Assembly: GCA_018712385.1 (NCBI GenBank) | Contig: DVHC01000014.1 | Span: forward strand, 1-37,554 | DNA from: Candidatus Onthousia excrementipullorum | GTDB lineage: Bacteria > Bacillota_I > Bacilli_A > RF39 > UBA660 | Length of the DNA stretch: 37,554 nucleotides | Reading direction: 5' to 3' | Part shown: one piece after another, positions 24,103 to 31,101 of the stretch | Layout of the letters: every line of letters starts with the position of its first letter | Position numbering within the stretch: position 1 is the first letter of the stretch | The notes under the pieces: generated by a model | Seen by the model: the letters and a program-made list of their open reading frames with translations, nothing else | Told to the model about the DNA's origin: nothing | Database searches by the model: none | Position numbers and translations under genes: made by a program

Positions 24103-24678
24103 ATGACGAATAGTGCCAAGAAAGTAGGAAAAGAAAGGAAAGATATGCCAAAAATTAATGAGTTAAATAACTATATATCAACTATTACAAATAACTTTAA
24201 TAATACCATCTTAAAAATTAAAGATATTGAATATCATTATTACTTAGATAAATTACTTACTACTGAATTTAATAATTTAAAAGAAAAAGATAAAGAGTTA
24301 ATTTTGGAAGAACTAATTAACTACTATCTAACAGAAATTAAAAATCTTAAATCTCAAATTTCTTTAAAAGAAATATCAAAACAGGTTAATGATATAATTG
24401 ACTTTTTCAATTTTCATAAAGACGATTTAAAAGATAACATAGACTATTGCTCTATTATTGAAGAAGCAGAAGATATCGCAAGTGATCTATATTCAAAGGT
24501 AACTAATGTTAATGATAGGAATATAGAATTGCCTATAAAAATTACATTTTTAAAATCCTACTGCATCAGTAGTAATATAAAAGATAATGATATTATAAGA
24601 GTACTTACATGGATAGTTCTAAAACTATCTGTTATATACCACTGTTTGCCCAAACATACAATTAATTGTAGTAGATAA
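24103..24678 (+). CDS. Unknown helical protein of the element, 191 aa
   Basis: I do not recognise a family. The protein is predicted mostly helical and acidic/lysine rich, with a coiled-coil-like centre (FNNLKEKDKELILEELINYY, then LKSQISLKEISKQVNDIIDF). It has no signal peptide or membrane span. The ATG at 24103 has AGAGAT upstream. An alternative in-frame ATG at residue 15 follows the basic leader MTNSAKKVGKERKD. It is divergent from an Xre regulator and converges on the relaxase gene across a strong terminator, so it is likely regulated by that Xre protein. Confidence 0.6.
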   Translation: MTNSAKKVGKERKDMPKINELNNYISTITNNFNNTILKIKDIEYHYYLDKLLTTEFNNLKEKDKELILEELINYYLTEIKNLKSQISLKEISKQVNDIIDFFNFHKDDLKDNIDYCSIIEEAEDIASDLYSKVTNVNDRNIELPIKITFLKSYCISSNIKDNDIIRVLTWIVLKLSVIYHCLPKHTINCSR

Positions 24679-24703
24679 AATTAATATACATCCTACTTTC
24701 TTT

Positions 24704-24736
24704 AACTAGCATCTATAAAAGTATGCTAGTTTTATT
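24704..24736. terminator. Bidirectional terminator between the unknown gene and the relaxase
   Basis: AACTAGCAT (24704-24712) pairs perfectly with ATGCTAGTT (24723-24731) around a 10-nt loop, followed by TTATT on the plus strand. It lies between convergent stop codons. Confidence 0.8.
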
Positions 24737-26000
24737 ATAAACTTAATTCATCATCGTTAGATATATCATAGCCGTCATTATAATTTATACCTACATAATC
24801 AAATAGTTCATCTTCTTTACTAGTATTATTAGCAATATCATAAACATCATCTTGATTAAAGTCATTATTATCATAATAGTCTTTTATTTCGCTTGTAACA
24901 GTCTCTTTTGTAACTTCATTACCAATTTGTAATAATTTTCTAAAAAATGTCTTTATCGCCTTTAAAATAGCATTAATATAATCTCTTAACTTATTATTCT
25001 CTATTATAAGGTTACTATTTCTAGTTTTAAGAGACTTTATTGCTCTTTGATACTTTTTGTTTTCTTTATCTAAAGAATTATAACTATTTACATAACTATT
25101 AATATCATTAAATACTTGCTCTATTTTAGGTTGTAACTCTTTAACCTTTTTAGTTTCTATAATAACCCTATTCATAGTATCAAAAGTATCTTTTTCAACA
25201 ACAATATGTTTCTTATCAAAAGGAATAGTTTTAGAAGTTTTCATTTGTGCCTCTAACTTATTCATAGCCTTATCTAATCTTTCATTTCTAGTATTTAAGT
25301 TCTGTTCCAATTTTCTATTAATATTCTTATAGTCTTTAATCTTAATGTGCTTTCTATCACTACCTTTAATACCACGTTCTAAATCATAACCTTTATCTAT
25401 TAATCTTTTATGATATTTATCTTGTAATTCTGATAAATGAATATTATCTTTAATATATTGTTTCTTAGATATAGTATATCTTTCTGTTTTAGTTCTATTA
25501 TCAAACTTTCTAACTAAAGGAACAACTACACAATGAATATGTGGTGTCTTTTCATCTAAATGAATTACACTATGTAAAACTTGTTCTTTTTTATAACCCA
25601 AATCTTCATAAACAAACTCCATACAAGTATTAGCCCACTCTTTTATATCATCTATTGTCATATTATCAAAAAATTCAGATGTAGCAGTAAATAATAATTC
25701 ATCTGCAACTACATTTCTTGACTTATCTAACATCTGTTTAAAAGTTTTCTTTCTATCTTCACGTTCTGTTTTCATTCTCTCATCATGTTCTTTTTTATAT
25801 TCTTTAGTTAAATTATAAAAACCCTTAACATACTTATCTGTCAAGGGTACTAATTCTATATTATTTTTACTTAAATTTTTATTTATATCAGGATTAGAAT
25901 TATAAGCTTTCTTCTCCCTTTTATTATGAGAACCTATCTGTGCTAAATCATTCAATGTAAAAATAGGTTCACTTCTAAATATTGCATAATTTAAATTTAT
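24735..26000 (-). CDS. mobV: MobV-family relaxase (plasmid mobilization/recombination protein)
   Basis: Relaxases of the MobV (Pre/Mob) group nick the transfer origin and lead the strand into the recipient using another element's secretion channel. The N terminus (NLNYAIFRSEPIFTLNDLAQ IGSHNKREK) and the metal-binding HLDEKTPHIH (147-156 from the proposed start) are typical. A long coiled coil follows (about 235-370). The start is odd. GAGGTGG (26007-26013) is spaced 6 nt from an ATA codon at 25998-26000 that gives exactly the expected family N terminus, and no ATG/GTG/TTG is suitably placed. The next in-frame starts (up to an ATG at 26060) have no ribosome-binding site and add an atypical extension. 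Either AUA initiates or an ATG was mutated. Confidence 0.88.
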   Translation of the reverse strand: MNLNYAIFRSEPIFTLNDLAQIGSHNKREKKAYNSNPDINKNLSKNNIELVPLTDKYVKGFYNLTKEYKKEHDERMKTEREDRKKTFKQMLDKSRNVVADELLFTATSEFFDNMTIDDIKEWANTCMEFVYEDLGYKKEQVLHSVIHLDEKTPHIHCVVVPLVRKFDNRTKTERYTISKKQYIKDNIHLSELQDKYHKRLIDKGYDLERGIKGSDRKHIKIKDYKNINRKLEQNLNTRNERLDKAMNKLEAQMKTSKTIPFDKKHIVVEKDTFDTMNRVIIETKKVKELQPKIEQVFNDINSYVNSYNSLDKENKKYQRAIKSLKTRNSNLIIENNKLRDYINAILKAIKTFFRKLLQIGNEVTKETVTSEIKDYYDNNDFNQDDVYDIANNTSKEDELFDYVGINYNDGYDISNDDELSL

Positions 26001-26061
26001 AAATATCCACCTCACTTTAATAATCATTAATTTCATACTTACATTTTTCACAACAAACATA

Positions 26062-26712
26062 TTAAACTAAATTTTTACCATTCGGTATATCTTTCCACTC
26101 TTTTCTAATCAAAATCAACAAAAATTTGCATAAATTAACAAATGAATTGGCATTCACAATAATATGTTTTTTAAACCTAGTATAGTCTTTAGTAATGCCA
26201 ATTGATAAGCCATTATTACCAACTAATTGTGAAGAAGAAATCAAAGCACTATCAGAAAAATGAACAAACCTACAATAAAAATTATACATTTCTTTTATTT
26301 TATTCCCATATTTTTCATCAATTTTGCTTATCAAATAAAAATCTGTCATTTTTTGCTTTCCTATTTTATAAGAACTTAATTTTCTATTTTTATGTATAAT
26401 ATTTTCGCCCAAATCATCTATATTATAACCAGCATCAACTAGCATATGCATTGCATACACAAAAATGCAATTATCTAATTGAAGTCTAATCAAAGAATTT
26501 AAAACCATTATATTATTACTTGGCAATAGTCTTTTATAAGCCTCTATTAAAGCCAAACTTCTATTCAAAATACTAGTTATTAAAATATTTTTATAATTAA
26601 ATGTACCTGTAATCTTATACTCATTATAAAGATAATATTTATATGCATTAAATATATTATCAAATTCTTTAACAATTTCTTTCTTTGTTTTATATTTATT
26701 TTCATCTTTCAC
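26062..26712 (-). CDS. Unknown helical protein preceding the relaxase
   Basis: A 216-residue all-helical protein with no membrane span. Features include ILNRSLALIEAYKRLLPSNN, SLIRLQLDNCIFVYAM and YNFYCRFVHFSDSALISSSQ. The LxR...E...LIRLQLD and FVHFS patterns resemble the uncharacterised helical DUF5677-like or HEPN-like proteins common in accessory DNA, but I cannot assign it. The GTG at 26712 is preferred because AGGTGAG lies 7 nt upstream. The GTG at 26724 is within that site. It is upstream of and cotranscribed with the relaxase gene. In the integrated state the host amidase promoter points into it. Confidence 0.6.
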   Translation of the reverse strand: MKDENKYKTKKEIVKEFDNIFNAYKYYLYNEYKITGTFNYKNILITSILNRSLALIEAYKRLLPSNNIMVLNSLIRLQLDNCIFVYAMHMLVDAGYNIDDLGENIIHKNRKLSSYKIGKQKMTDFYLISKIDEKYGNKIKEMYNFYCRFVHFSDSALISSSQLVGNNGLSIGITKDYTRFKKHIIVNANSFVNLCKFLLILIRKEWKDIPNGKNLV

Positions 26713-26748
26713 AATACTTCTCACCTAAAAGCTATTATATCACTAAAA

Positions 26749-26775
26749 AAGACACTTTTCTCACTAAAGTATCTC
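26749..26775. other. Candidate MobV transfer origin
   Basis: ACTTT (26754-26758) and AAAGT (26766-26770) form a small inverted repeat upstream of the mobilization genes. On the minus strand the sequence reads ATACTTTAGTGAGAAAAGTG, which recalls the ACTTTAT...ATAAAGT-TAGTGTG layout of the pMV158-type nick region. The match is loose and based on memory of that family. Confidence 0.3.
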
Positions 26776-26811
26776 TTTTACTTGTATTTATCAGTATTCA
26801 TAGTCATTTCC

Positions 26812-26883
26812 CTATTTTTGGGATACTCCTATTCCTCCATGTCCAGCATCAACCACCACACCAGTTACTCTTCGCTCATTCAT
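26812..26883 (-). pseudogene. Severed N terminus of the LysM amidase
   Basis: An ATG at 26883 with AGAGGTGA upstream encodes MNERRVTGVVVDAGHGG, the first beta strand and zinc-ligand loop of an Amidase_3 domain. It then runs six codons (IGVSQK) into the element and stops at TAG. The frame joins exactly to the HGGADPGA at 12730-12747 when the 14.1-kb element is removed. The 23-residue product cannot be an enzyme. Confidence 0.92.
26834..26842. other. Right attachment site
   Basis: CCTCCATGT, identical to the left site. To its right is host amidase DNA encoding VVVDAG on the minus strand, to its left element DNA. In the empty site the same 9 bp would encode part of GHGG. Confidence 0.85.
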
Positions 26884-26971
26884 AATATTCACCTCTACAT
26901 TAAAATATGTAAAAAGGCCTATTTTGCTACTATAATGAGTATTAAATTTAATTAAAAATAAATTACAGAAA

Positions 26972-27010
26972 AATAACCTTTATGCTTTTTAACAATAAGG
27001 CTATTTTTTT
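26972..27010 (-). terminator. Terminator of the zinc-ribbon/CFI-box gene transcript
   Basis: AATAACCTT (26972-26980) and AAGGCTATT (26997-27005) form a stem. On the minus strand the one imperfect pair is G-U, and the stem is followed by TTTTTCT. Its sequence is nearly the same as the terminator at 16259-16291 inside the element. Bases 26884-27084 otherwise hold only the amidase leader. Confidence 0.6.
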
Positions 27011-27084
27011 ATAACAAATTACTTAATAATATTTTATAGTTTTTGATATTAAATTCAATAAAGTTATAATTATTTCTTATTAAT

Positions 27085-28353
27085 CTACCAATCTCTATCT
27101 TGATAAGGAGTACTTTCAATACCTTCATTTTGCAATTTTTTTACAAGCTTATCTAATTTCCCTTTCCACAATTTTTTAAACAATTTAGTATTACCAAAAA
27201 GTTTAACTATTGTTGGACTAATAGTATAATATGTATGAATAAATAATCTCCCATACCACGTTTTTGCTAATTTATAATCTCTGTATCTTCTTAACGTCCA
27301 AACCTGAGGACAATCATATGACCCATAAACACAAGTAGCAACATAACATCCACCGGCATTACTATTAGATGGAGCTGGTCTAGGTGGTACTTCATAATTA
27401 GGATCAAGTTCTTTAATTTTATTATGGTATTCCATAATCTTATCTATTAATTGTTCTTTATATTCTACTTTCCAAAATTTATCAGTAACCCATCCTCCCC
27501 TTTGTGAGTTATATGTATAAGATTTAGCCGCTTCAAGATCTGTTGTAATAATAATCAAATTTTTATAAATTTGAATATCATTTTCTTTATCATCATCACA
27601 TAAACTAATCGCTGTTTCTAATAATAATATAGCACCTTTTGTTTTCTCAGTATAATTTTCAAAATCATAATCACTAGGATGTCCATCTCTACCTACATAA
27701 TCAGCCCTAATTTTATTATAAGCTGAAACAACAGAAACATTAATAACATCAGCTAACTCAGCATTTATATCATCCATATTAGCTTTACATTTTATTAAAA
27801 ACTTTATTGCAATTTTCTTTATTGTAAGTATTCCATCTAATATAGTATGTGCTTCTGATACACTTCCATATTTGGCATAATTTTTACAAGCAAGAGAAAC
27901 TAACGCACTACATAAAGTTGTCGTTTCTTTAATTGCTTCTTTTTTTATTTCCTTAACTCTATCTTTAGGAGCACTATCAATTGCTTTTTGAAAAGCATTT
28001 ACAGACTCATCAATCCTTAAATTTGCTAATGTAGATTGCCATCCAGCCGCTTTACCTTTCAATAACCAAGCATCACAATTAGTAGGTTCAATTTCAATAA
28101 TTTTATTACAATAATTTTCAGCTTCTTTTTTATTATCAGCATCATAAGCATTATTTGCCATCATTAAATAATTTTTAATTTTATCAGTATCATCAACCTT
28201 AACTTTACTTCCAGAAACATCTACTTTTCCTTCAACCATCATTTTCTTAGCTTCTTCAACAGAATATTTTGTCCCACAACTCTGACAAACAAACACATTA
28301 TCCTTTTTTAATAAATCATTACTACCGCACATTTCACATACAATTTTTTTCAT
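27085..28353 (-). CDS. TFIIB-type zinc-ribbon, TPR-like protein with CFI-box C terminus
   Basis: The 422-residue protein starts with a zinc ribbon (C-x2-C at 6-9 and C-x2-C at 23-26; VCEMCGSNDLLKKDN, VFVCQSCGTKYS). It continues with helical TPR-like segments (AYDADNKKEAENYCNKIIEI, ESVNAFQKAIDSAPKDRVKE). The last 90 residues are a CFI-box module: GGCYVATCVYGSYDCPQV, LRRYRDYKLAKTWYGRLFIH and PTIVKLFGNTKLFKKLWKGK. No enzyme motif is seen. It is the last gene of a three-gene set with a membrane protein and an SPFH protein, recalling the ydjG-ydjH-ydjI group linked to envelope stress in Bacillus. That parallel is an inference. Confidence 0.8.
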   Translation of the reverse strand: MKKIVCEMCGSNDLLKKDNVFVCQSCGTKYSVEEAKKMMVEGKVDVSGSKVKVDDTDKIKNYLMMANNAYDADNKKEAENYCNKIIEIEPTNCDAWLLKGKAAGWQSTLANLRIDESVNAFQKAIDSAPKDRVKEIKKEAIKETTTLCSALVSLACKNYAKYGSVSEAHTILDGILTIKKIAIKFLIKCKANMDDINAELADVINVSVVSAYNKIRADYVGRDGHPSDYDFENYTEKTKGAILLLETAISLCDDDKENDIQIYKNLIIITTDLEAAKSYTYNSQRGGWVTDKFWKVEYKEQLIDKIMEYHNKIKELDPNYEVPPRPAPSNSNAGGCYVATCVYGSYDCPQVWTLRRYRDYKLAKTWYGRLFIHTYYTISPTIVKLFGNTKLFKKLWKGKLDKLVKKLQNEGIESTPYQDRDW

Positions 28354-28363
28354 TTACTCCACC

Positions 28364-29020
28364 TCATTTATTATTCTCAATAATTACTTTTCTCTCATTA
28401 ATTAATTTAATTAATTCTTTAATAGAATTAATATCTATATTTTTTTCTATCTTCTTTAATAGATTATCTATTTTAATATCTAATTCGCTAGTAACATCAT
28501 TTTCAACTGGATCCATATATTTAACAGTTTCATATAAATTTGTTAAATCTTTTTTTATATCCTTATCAGTACAATTATTTAATAATATCTCTACTCTTGT
28601 TTCTAAATCACTAACTCTTTTAGTTTTATTTACTATTTTTTCTTCTTGATTAATAATTAATTTATTACCATTTATTAAGAAAAATAATAATATAAAACTT
28701 ATAAGTGCTAATATTAAATTTAAAATTACAACTATACTTGTATTAATAAAAATAAGCTTAGAAAAAATTAGAAAAACAATTGTTATTATATTTAAAAAGA
28801 TATAAATATATATTACTGATACATTTAACATATCTTTCTTTAAAAGAGAACTTGTATTTTTACATATTACAAATAAAGATAACATATTAAAAATTAAATA
28901 GTATAAAAAAGTTATAATAAAACCAAGTTCATTTTGTATTTTTATAGGAATTAATAATATTATTATACTTATAATCAAAACGATAATAATACTTGGAATT
29001 AAAAAATGCTTTTTACTCAT
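28364..29020 (-). CDS. Membrane protein with four predicted spans and a cytoplasmic coiled coil
   Basis: From the ATG at 29020 (MSKKHFLIPS) the protein has four hydrophobic segments in its first 120 residues (around FLIPSIIIVLIISIIILLIP, IITFLYYLIFNMLSLFVICK, VIYIYIFLNIITIVFLIFSK and VILNLILALISFILLFFL). A charged C-terminal part of about 90 residues follows with heptad-like repeats (KTKRVSDLETRVEILLNN, then ELDIKIDNLLKKIEKNID). No family is recognised. It overlaps the SPFH stop and is followed 10 bp later by the zinc-ribbon gene, so the three form one operon and may form one membrane complex. Confidence 0.7.
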   Translation of the reverse strand: MSKKHFLIPSIIIVLIISIIILLIPIKIQNELGFIITFLYYLIFNMLSLFVICKNTSSLLKKDMLNVSVIYIYIFLNIITIVFLIFSKLIFINTSIVVILNLILALISFILLFFLINGNKLIINQEEKIVNKTKRVSDLETRVEILLNNCTDKDIKKDLTNLYETVKYMDPVENDVTSELDIKIDNLLKKIEKNIDINSIKELIKLINERKVIIENNK

Positions 29021-29022
29021 AA

Positions 29023-30165
29023 TTAACTTCTCTCTTTCCCACAATTTGGACAATATTTACTATCTTTTTTTAATTTATATCCACAAAATTTACATTTTGC
29101 TTCTACTTCTAATTTACTACCACAATTATCACAAAATTGTTGTCCAACTTCTATTTTATTACCACAATTATCACAATATTGTATTTGATTGGCATTAACA
29201 TCATTAATAGCTGAGCCAAAAGTACTATTAACAGTAGAACCAATACTTGTCATAATACCAAGACCAATACCCGCACTACTAAAGTTTCCCGCTCCTTCAT
29301 TTTGGGCTATTTTTTCTGCAACATCATATCCTCTTTCTTCTTGATATGAATATCCTTCAGTTTTCCTTTTTTCAGCTATACCTTCAGCTTCAATTATCAT
29401 TTTCTTCTTTTCTGTTTCTTGATTAATAACATCTACTTTTTGTTTTAATTCAGCTTCAGCAATATCTGAATATTGTCTAAAATATAATTCTTTAAACTTT
29501 TCATATTGTGAATCTCCATCAGGTTTTATAATTGTCGTTATAAAAAAATGTTTTAAATCAATGCCATATTCCATAAAATCTGGAATTAATAATTTTTCCA
29601 TATCATTAGAAATAATCTCTAATTTTTCATCTATTTCAAATATATTAATTTTATTATCTTTAATATATTTTGAAAGATATGGTTTTAAATGAATTACAAG
29701 AAATGACTTAAAGTAACTAACTAGTTTTTCTTTACTTAAATTAGTTTCAGTTCCAACTAATTTTAACAATAATTTCCTAGCATCAGATATTGTTATAGCC
29801 ATCTCACCATTAGCCCCAATACTTAAAGGAAATTTATAAGTTGGTTCAATAAATTGAAGCTTACTATCAGTTCCCCATTTAATTGCAAGATGTTCGACTT
29901 TATTAATAAAATATATCTCGCAATGAAATTGAGACTCACCATTTGTTGGTATATTAATAAGTTTTGATAGTATAGGAAGATTAGAAGTCTCTAAAGTATA
30001 TTTTCCAGCTTTAAAAGAATCAAGTGCTTTCCCATCCATAAAGAAAATCGCTTCCTGTGATTCATGAACAATCAGTTGAGATCCAAAGTTAAAATCTTCT
30101 TTAGGGTGTTTCCATATAATTGTTTCATTATCCCCTTCATATTTAATTACATCAAAAATTTCCAT
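29023..30165 (-). CDS. SPFH-domain (YdjI-like) protein with C-terminal zinc ribbons
   Basis: The first 220 residues form an SPFH/virion-core-like domain (ETIIWKHPKEDFNFGSQLIV, QEAIFFMDGKALDSFKAGKY, KLQFIEPTYKFPLSIGANGE, ISDARKLLLKLVG). A coiled coil follows (SDIAEAELKQKVDVINQETE) with Gly-rich flexible sequence, then two pairs of zinc-ribbon knuckles: CDNCG/CDNCG and CKFCG/CPNCG. Relatives such as B. subtilis YdjI act in the PspA membrane-stress group and assemble at the membrane. It is the first gene of the trio. AGAGGTAA precedes the ATG and a TATAAT box (30213-30218 on the minus strand) lies about 50 bp upstream. Confidence 0.85.
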   Translation of the reverse strand: MEIFDVIKYEGDNETIIWKHPKEDFNFGSQLIVHESQEAIFFMDGKALDSFKAGKYTLETSNLPILSKLINIPTNGESQFHCEIYFINKVEHLAIKWGTDSKLQFIEPTYKFPLSIGANGEMAITISDARKLLLKLVGTETNLSKEKLVSYFKSFLVIHLKPYLSKYIKDNKINIFEIDEKLEIISNDMEKLLIPDFMEYGIDLKHFFITTIIKPDGDSQYEKFKELYFRQYSDIAEAELKQKVDVINQETEKKKMIIEAEGIAEKRKTEGYSYQEERGYDVAEKIAQNEGAGNFSSAGIGLGIMTSIGSTVNSTFGSAINDVNANQIQYCDNCGNKIEVGQQFCDNCGSKLEVEAKCKFCGYKLKKDSKYCPNCGKERS

Positions 30166-30323
30166 ATTTACCTCTTTTCTAAATCATATTAAAAATTCTT
30201 TTCAACAATATAATTATATCATGATTTTAAAAATAATACTATTTTAAATTATATTTTTATAACTAATATTACTATAAGCCATAATAATATTAGTTAAAAT
30301 TGTATTAAAGGAGATTGAAAGAT

Positions 30324-30649
30324 ATGAATAATATAAAAAATTAAGAAAAAGTAAAAGCATATTGCAAACAAAATTAGCAATAGATCTTAATTTAACACAA
30401 GAAGCAATTAGTTCATATGAAACCGAAAGAGTTACTCCAAGTGCCGATATTTTAATAAAACTAGCTGATTATTTTAATACTAATATTGACTATTTACTTT
30501 GTAGAACTAATTACGATTTACCCATATCTGATATTAAACCTACCAACATAAATGAAGAACAATTTCAATTGCTAAATAAAATAAATAAACTTTCAGAAAC
30601 TGATATAGCAAAAGTTGAAGGATATATAGATGGACTAAATTCCAAATAA
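30324..30649 (+). pseudogene. Xre-family regulator broken by a one-base deletion in an A-run
   Basis: The ATG at 30324 follows a perfect AAAGGAG site but its frame stops after six codons. Adding one A to the A6 run at 30335-30340 gives MNNIKKLRKSKSILQTKLAI joined to DLNLTQEAISSYETERVTPS and ILIKLADYFNTNIDYLLCRTN, a textbook Cro/C1 protein of about 107 residues. The rest of the frame is intact to 30649. So the gene is freshly frameshifted, phase-variable through the homopolymer, or carries a sequencing error. Starting at the TTG at 30362 would lose the first helix. It is divergent from the SPFH operon and may have regulated it. Confidence 0.8.
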
Positions 30650-30678
30650 AATAGTTTTATCTAAATTTACATAACAAA

Positions 30679-30726
30679 AAAGAGACTGCCTAAAGATTAT
30701 AACCTATCTTGACAGTCTCTTTTATA
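30679..30726 (+). terminator. Terminator after the frameshifted Xre gene
   Basis: AAAGAGACTG (30679-30688) pairs perfectly with CAGTCTCTTT (30713-30722), a 10-bp stem with a 24-nt loop, preceded by A6 and followed by T/A-rich sequence, so it could work in both directions. Confidence 0.7.
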
Positions 30727-30730
30727 AATT

Positions 30731-31076
30731 TTATTCTTTACTAAGTTCCGCTCCACATTTATCATTAAATATCTTTATAATATTATTCATACTATATTAA
30801 TTTGTTCTGAATTCAATGATCCTATAATTTCATTTTTACATACTACATTAAATAAACATCACTATCAGCCCATGAAGTTTCTTCTTTCTTCACAAAAGGC
30901 AATTCTTCCATATAACAATATTAAGCCATAAATTCTATAACACCTCTAAGTTCATAAAATATTTTCTTAACACCCTTACTAACAATGCAACCTATTAAAT
31001 ATTTTTTATTAATTGATAACGTTTTCTCTAAAGTAGATTCATGATACTCTCCATTTTCAAAAACTTGTACTATTCA
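30731..31076 (-). pseudogene. Decayed gene remnant in several frames
   Basis: Reading the minus strand from 31076, coding-like pieces follow in order but in different frames: VQVFENGEYHESTLEKTLSI, NKKYLIGCIVSKGVKKIFYE with LRGVIEFMA and a stop, then YMEELPFVKKEETSWADSDV with YLM and a stop, then EIIGSLNSEQINIV and a stop, then MNNIIKIFNDKCGAELSKE ending at TAA 30731. The pieces look like parts of one about 110-residue protein interrupted by frameshifts and stops. The family is not recognised. This is the only content of the gap between the Xre terminator and the peptidase. Confidence 0.5.
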
Positions 31077-31101
31077 AACATTTTAAAAATATTAAAATAT
31101 C

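Larger units (their letters stand above)
12738..26842. mobile_element. Integrative mobilizable element (serine recombinase + MobV) inserted in an amidase gene
   Basis: The 14,096-bp element is bounded by the direct repeat CCTCCATGT (12738-12746 and 26834-26842). The evidence for insertion is direct: on the minus strand the right flank encodes MNERRVTGVVVDAGHGG and the left flank continues HGGADPGAVSGG, so excision rebuilds a single amidase frame. A large serine recombinase ends 37 bp from the left repeat. A MobV relaxase lies toward the right end, and regulators (two HTH proteins, three Xre-type) lie between. No conjugative coupling protein or type IV secretion genes are present, so transfer would need a helper. 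The middle (16451-23176) is cargo. Confidence 0.92.

Noticed and set aside
26001-26060. Relaxase start at the ATG at 26060
   Set aside because: No ribosome-binding site and an N-terminal extension not typical of MobV. The GAGGTGG-spaced ATA fits better.
12738-26842. Prophage
   Set aside because: No capsid, tail, terminase or lysis genes. A MobV relaxase indicates a mobilizable element instead.
26685-26885. Plus-strand open frame over the right end of the element
   Set aside because: No ribosome-binding site. It is antisense to the mobilization gene and the amidase N terminus, which explain the sequence.
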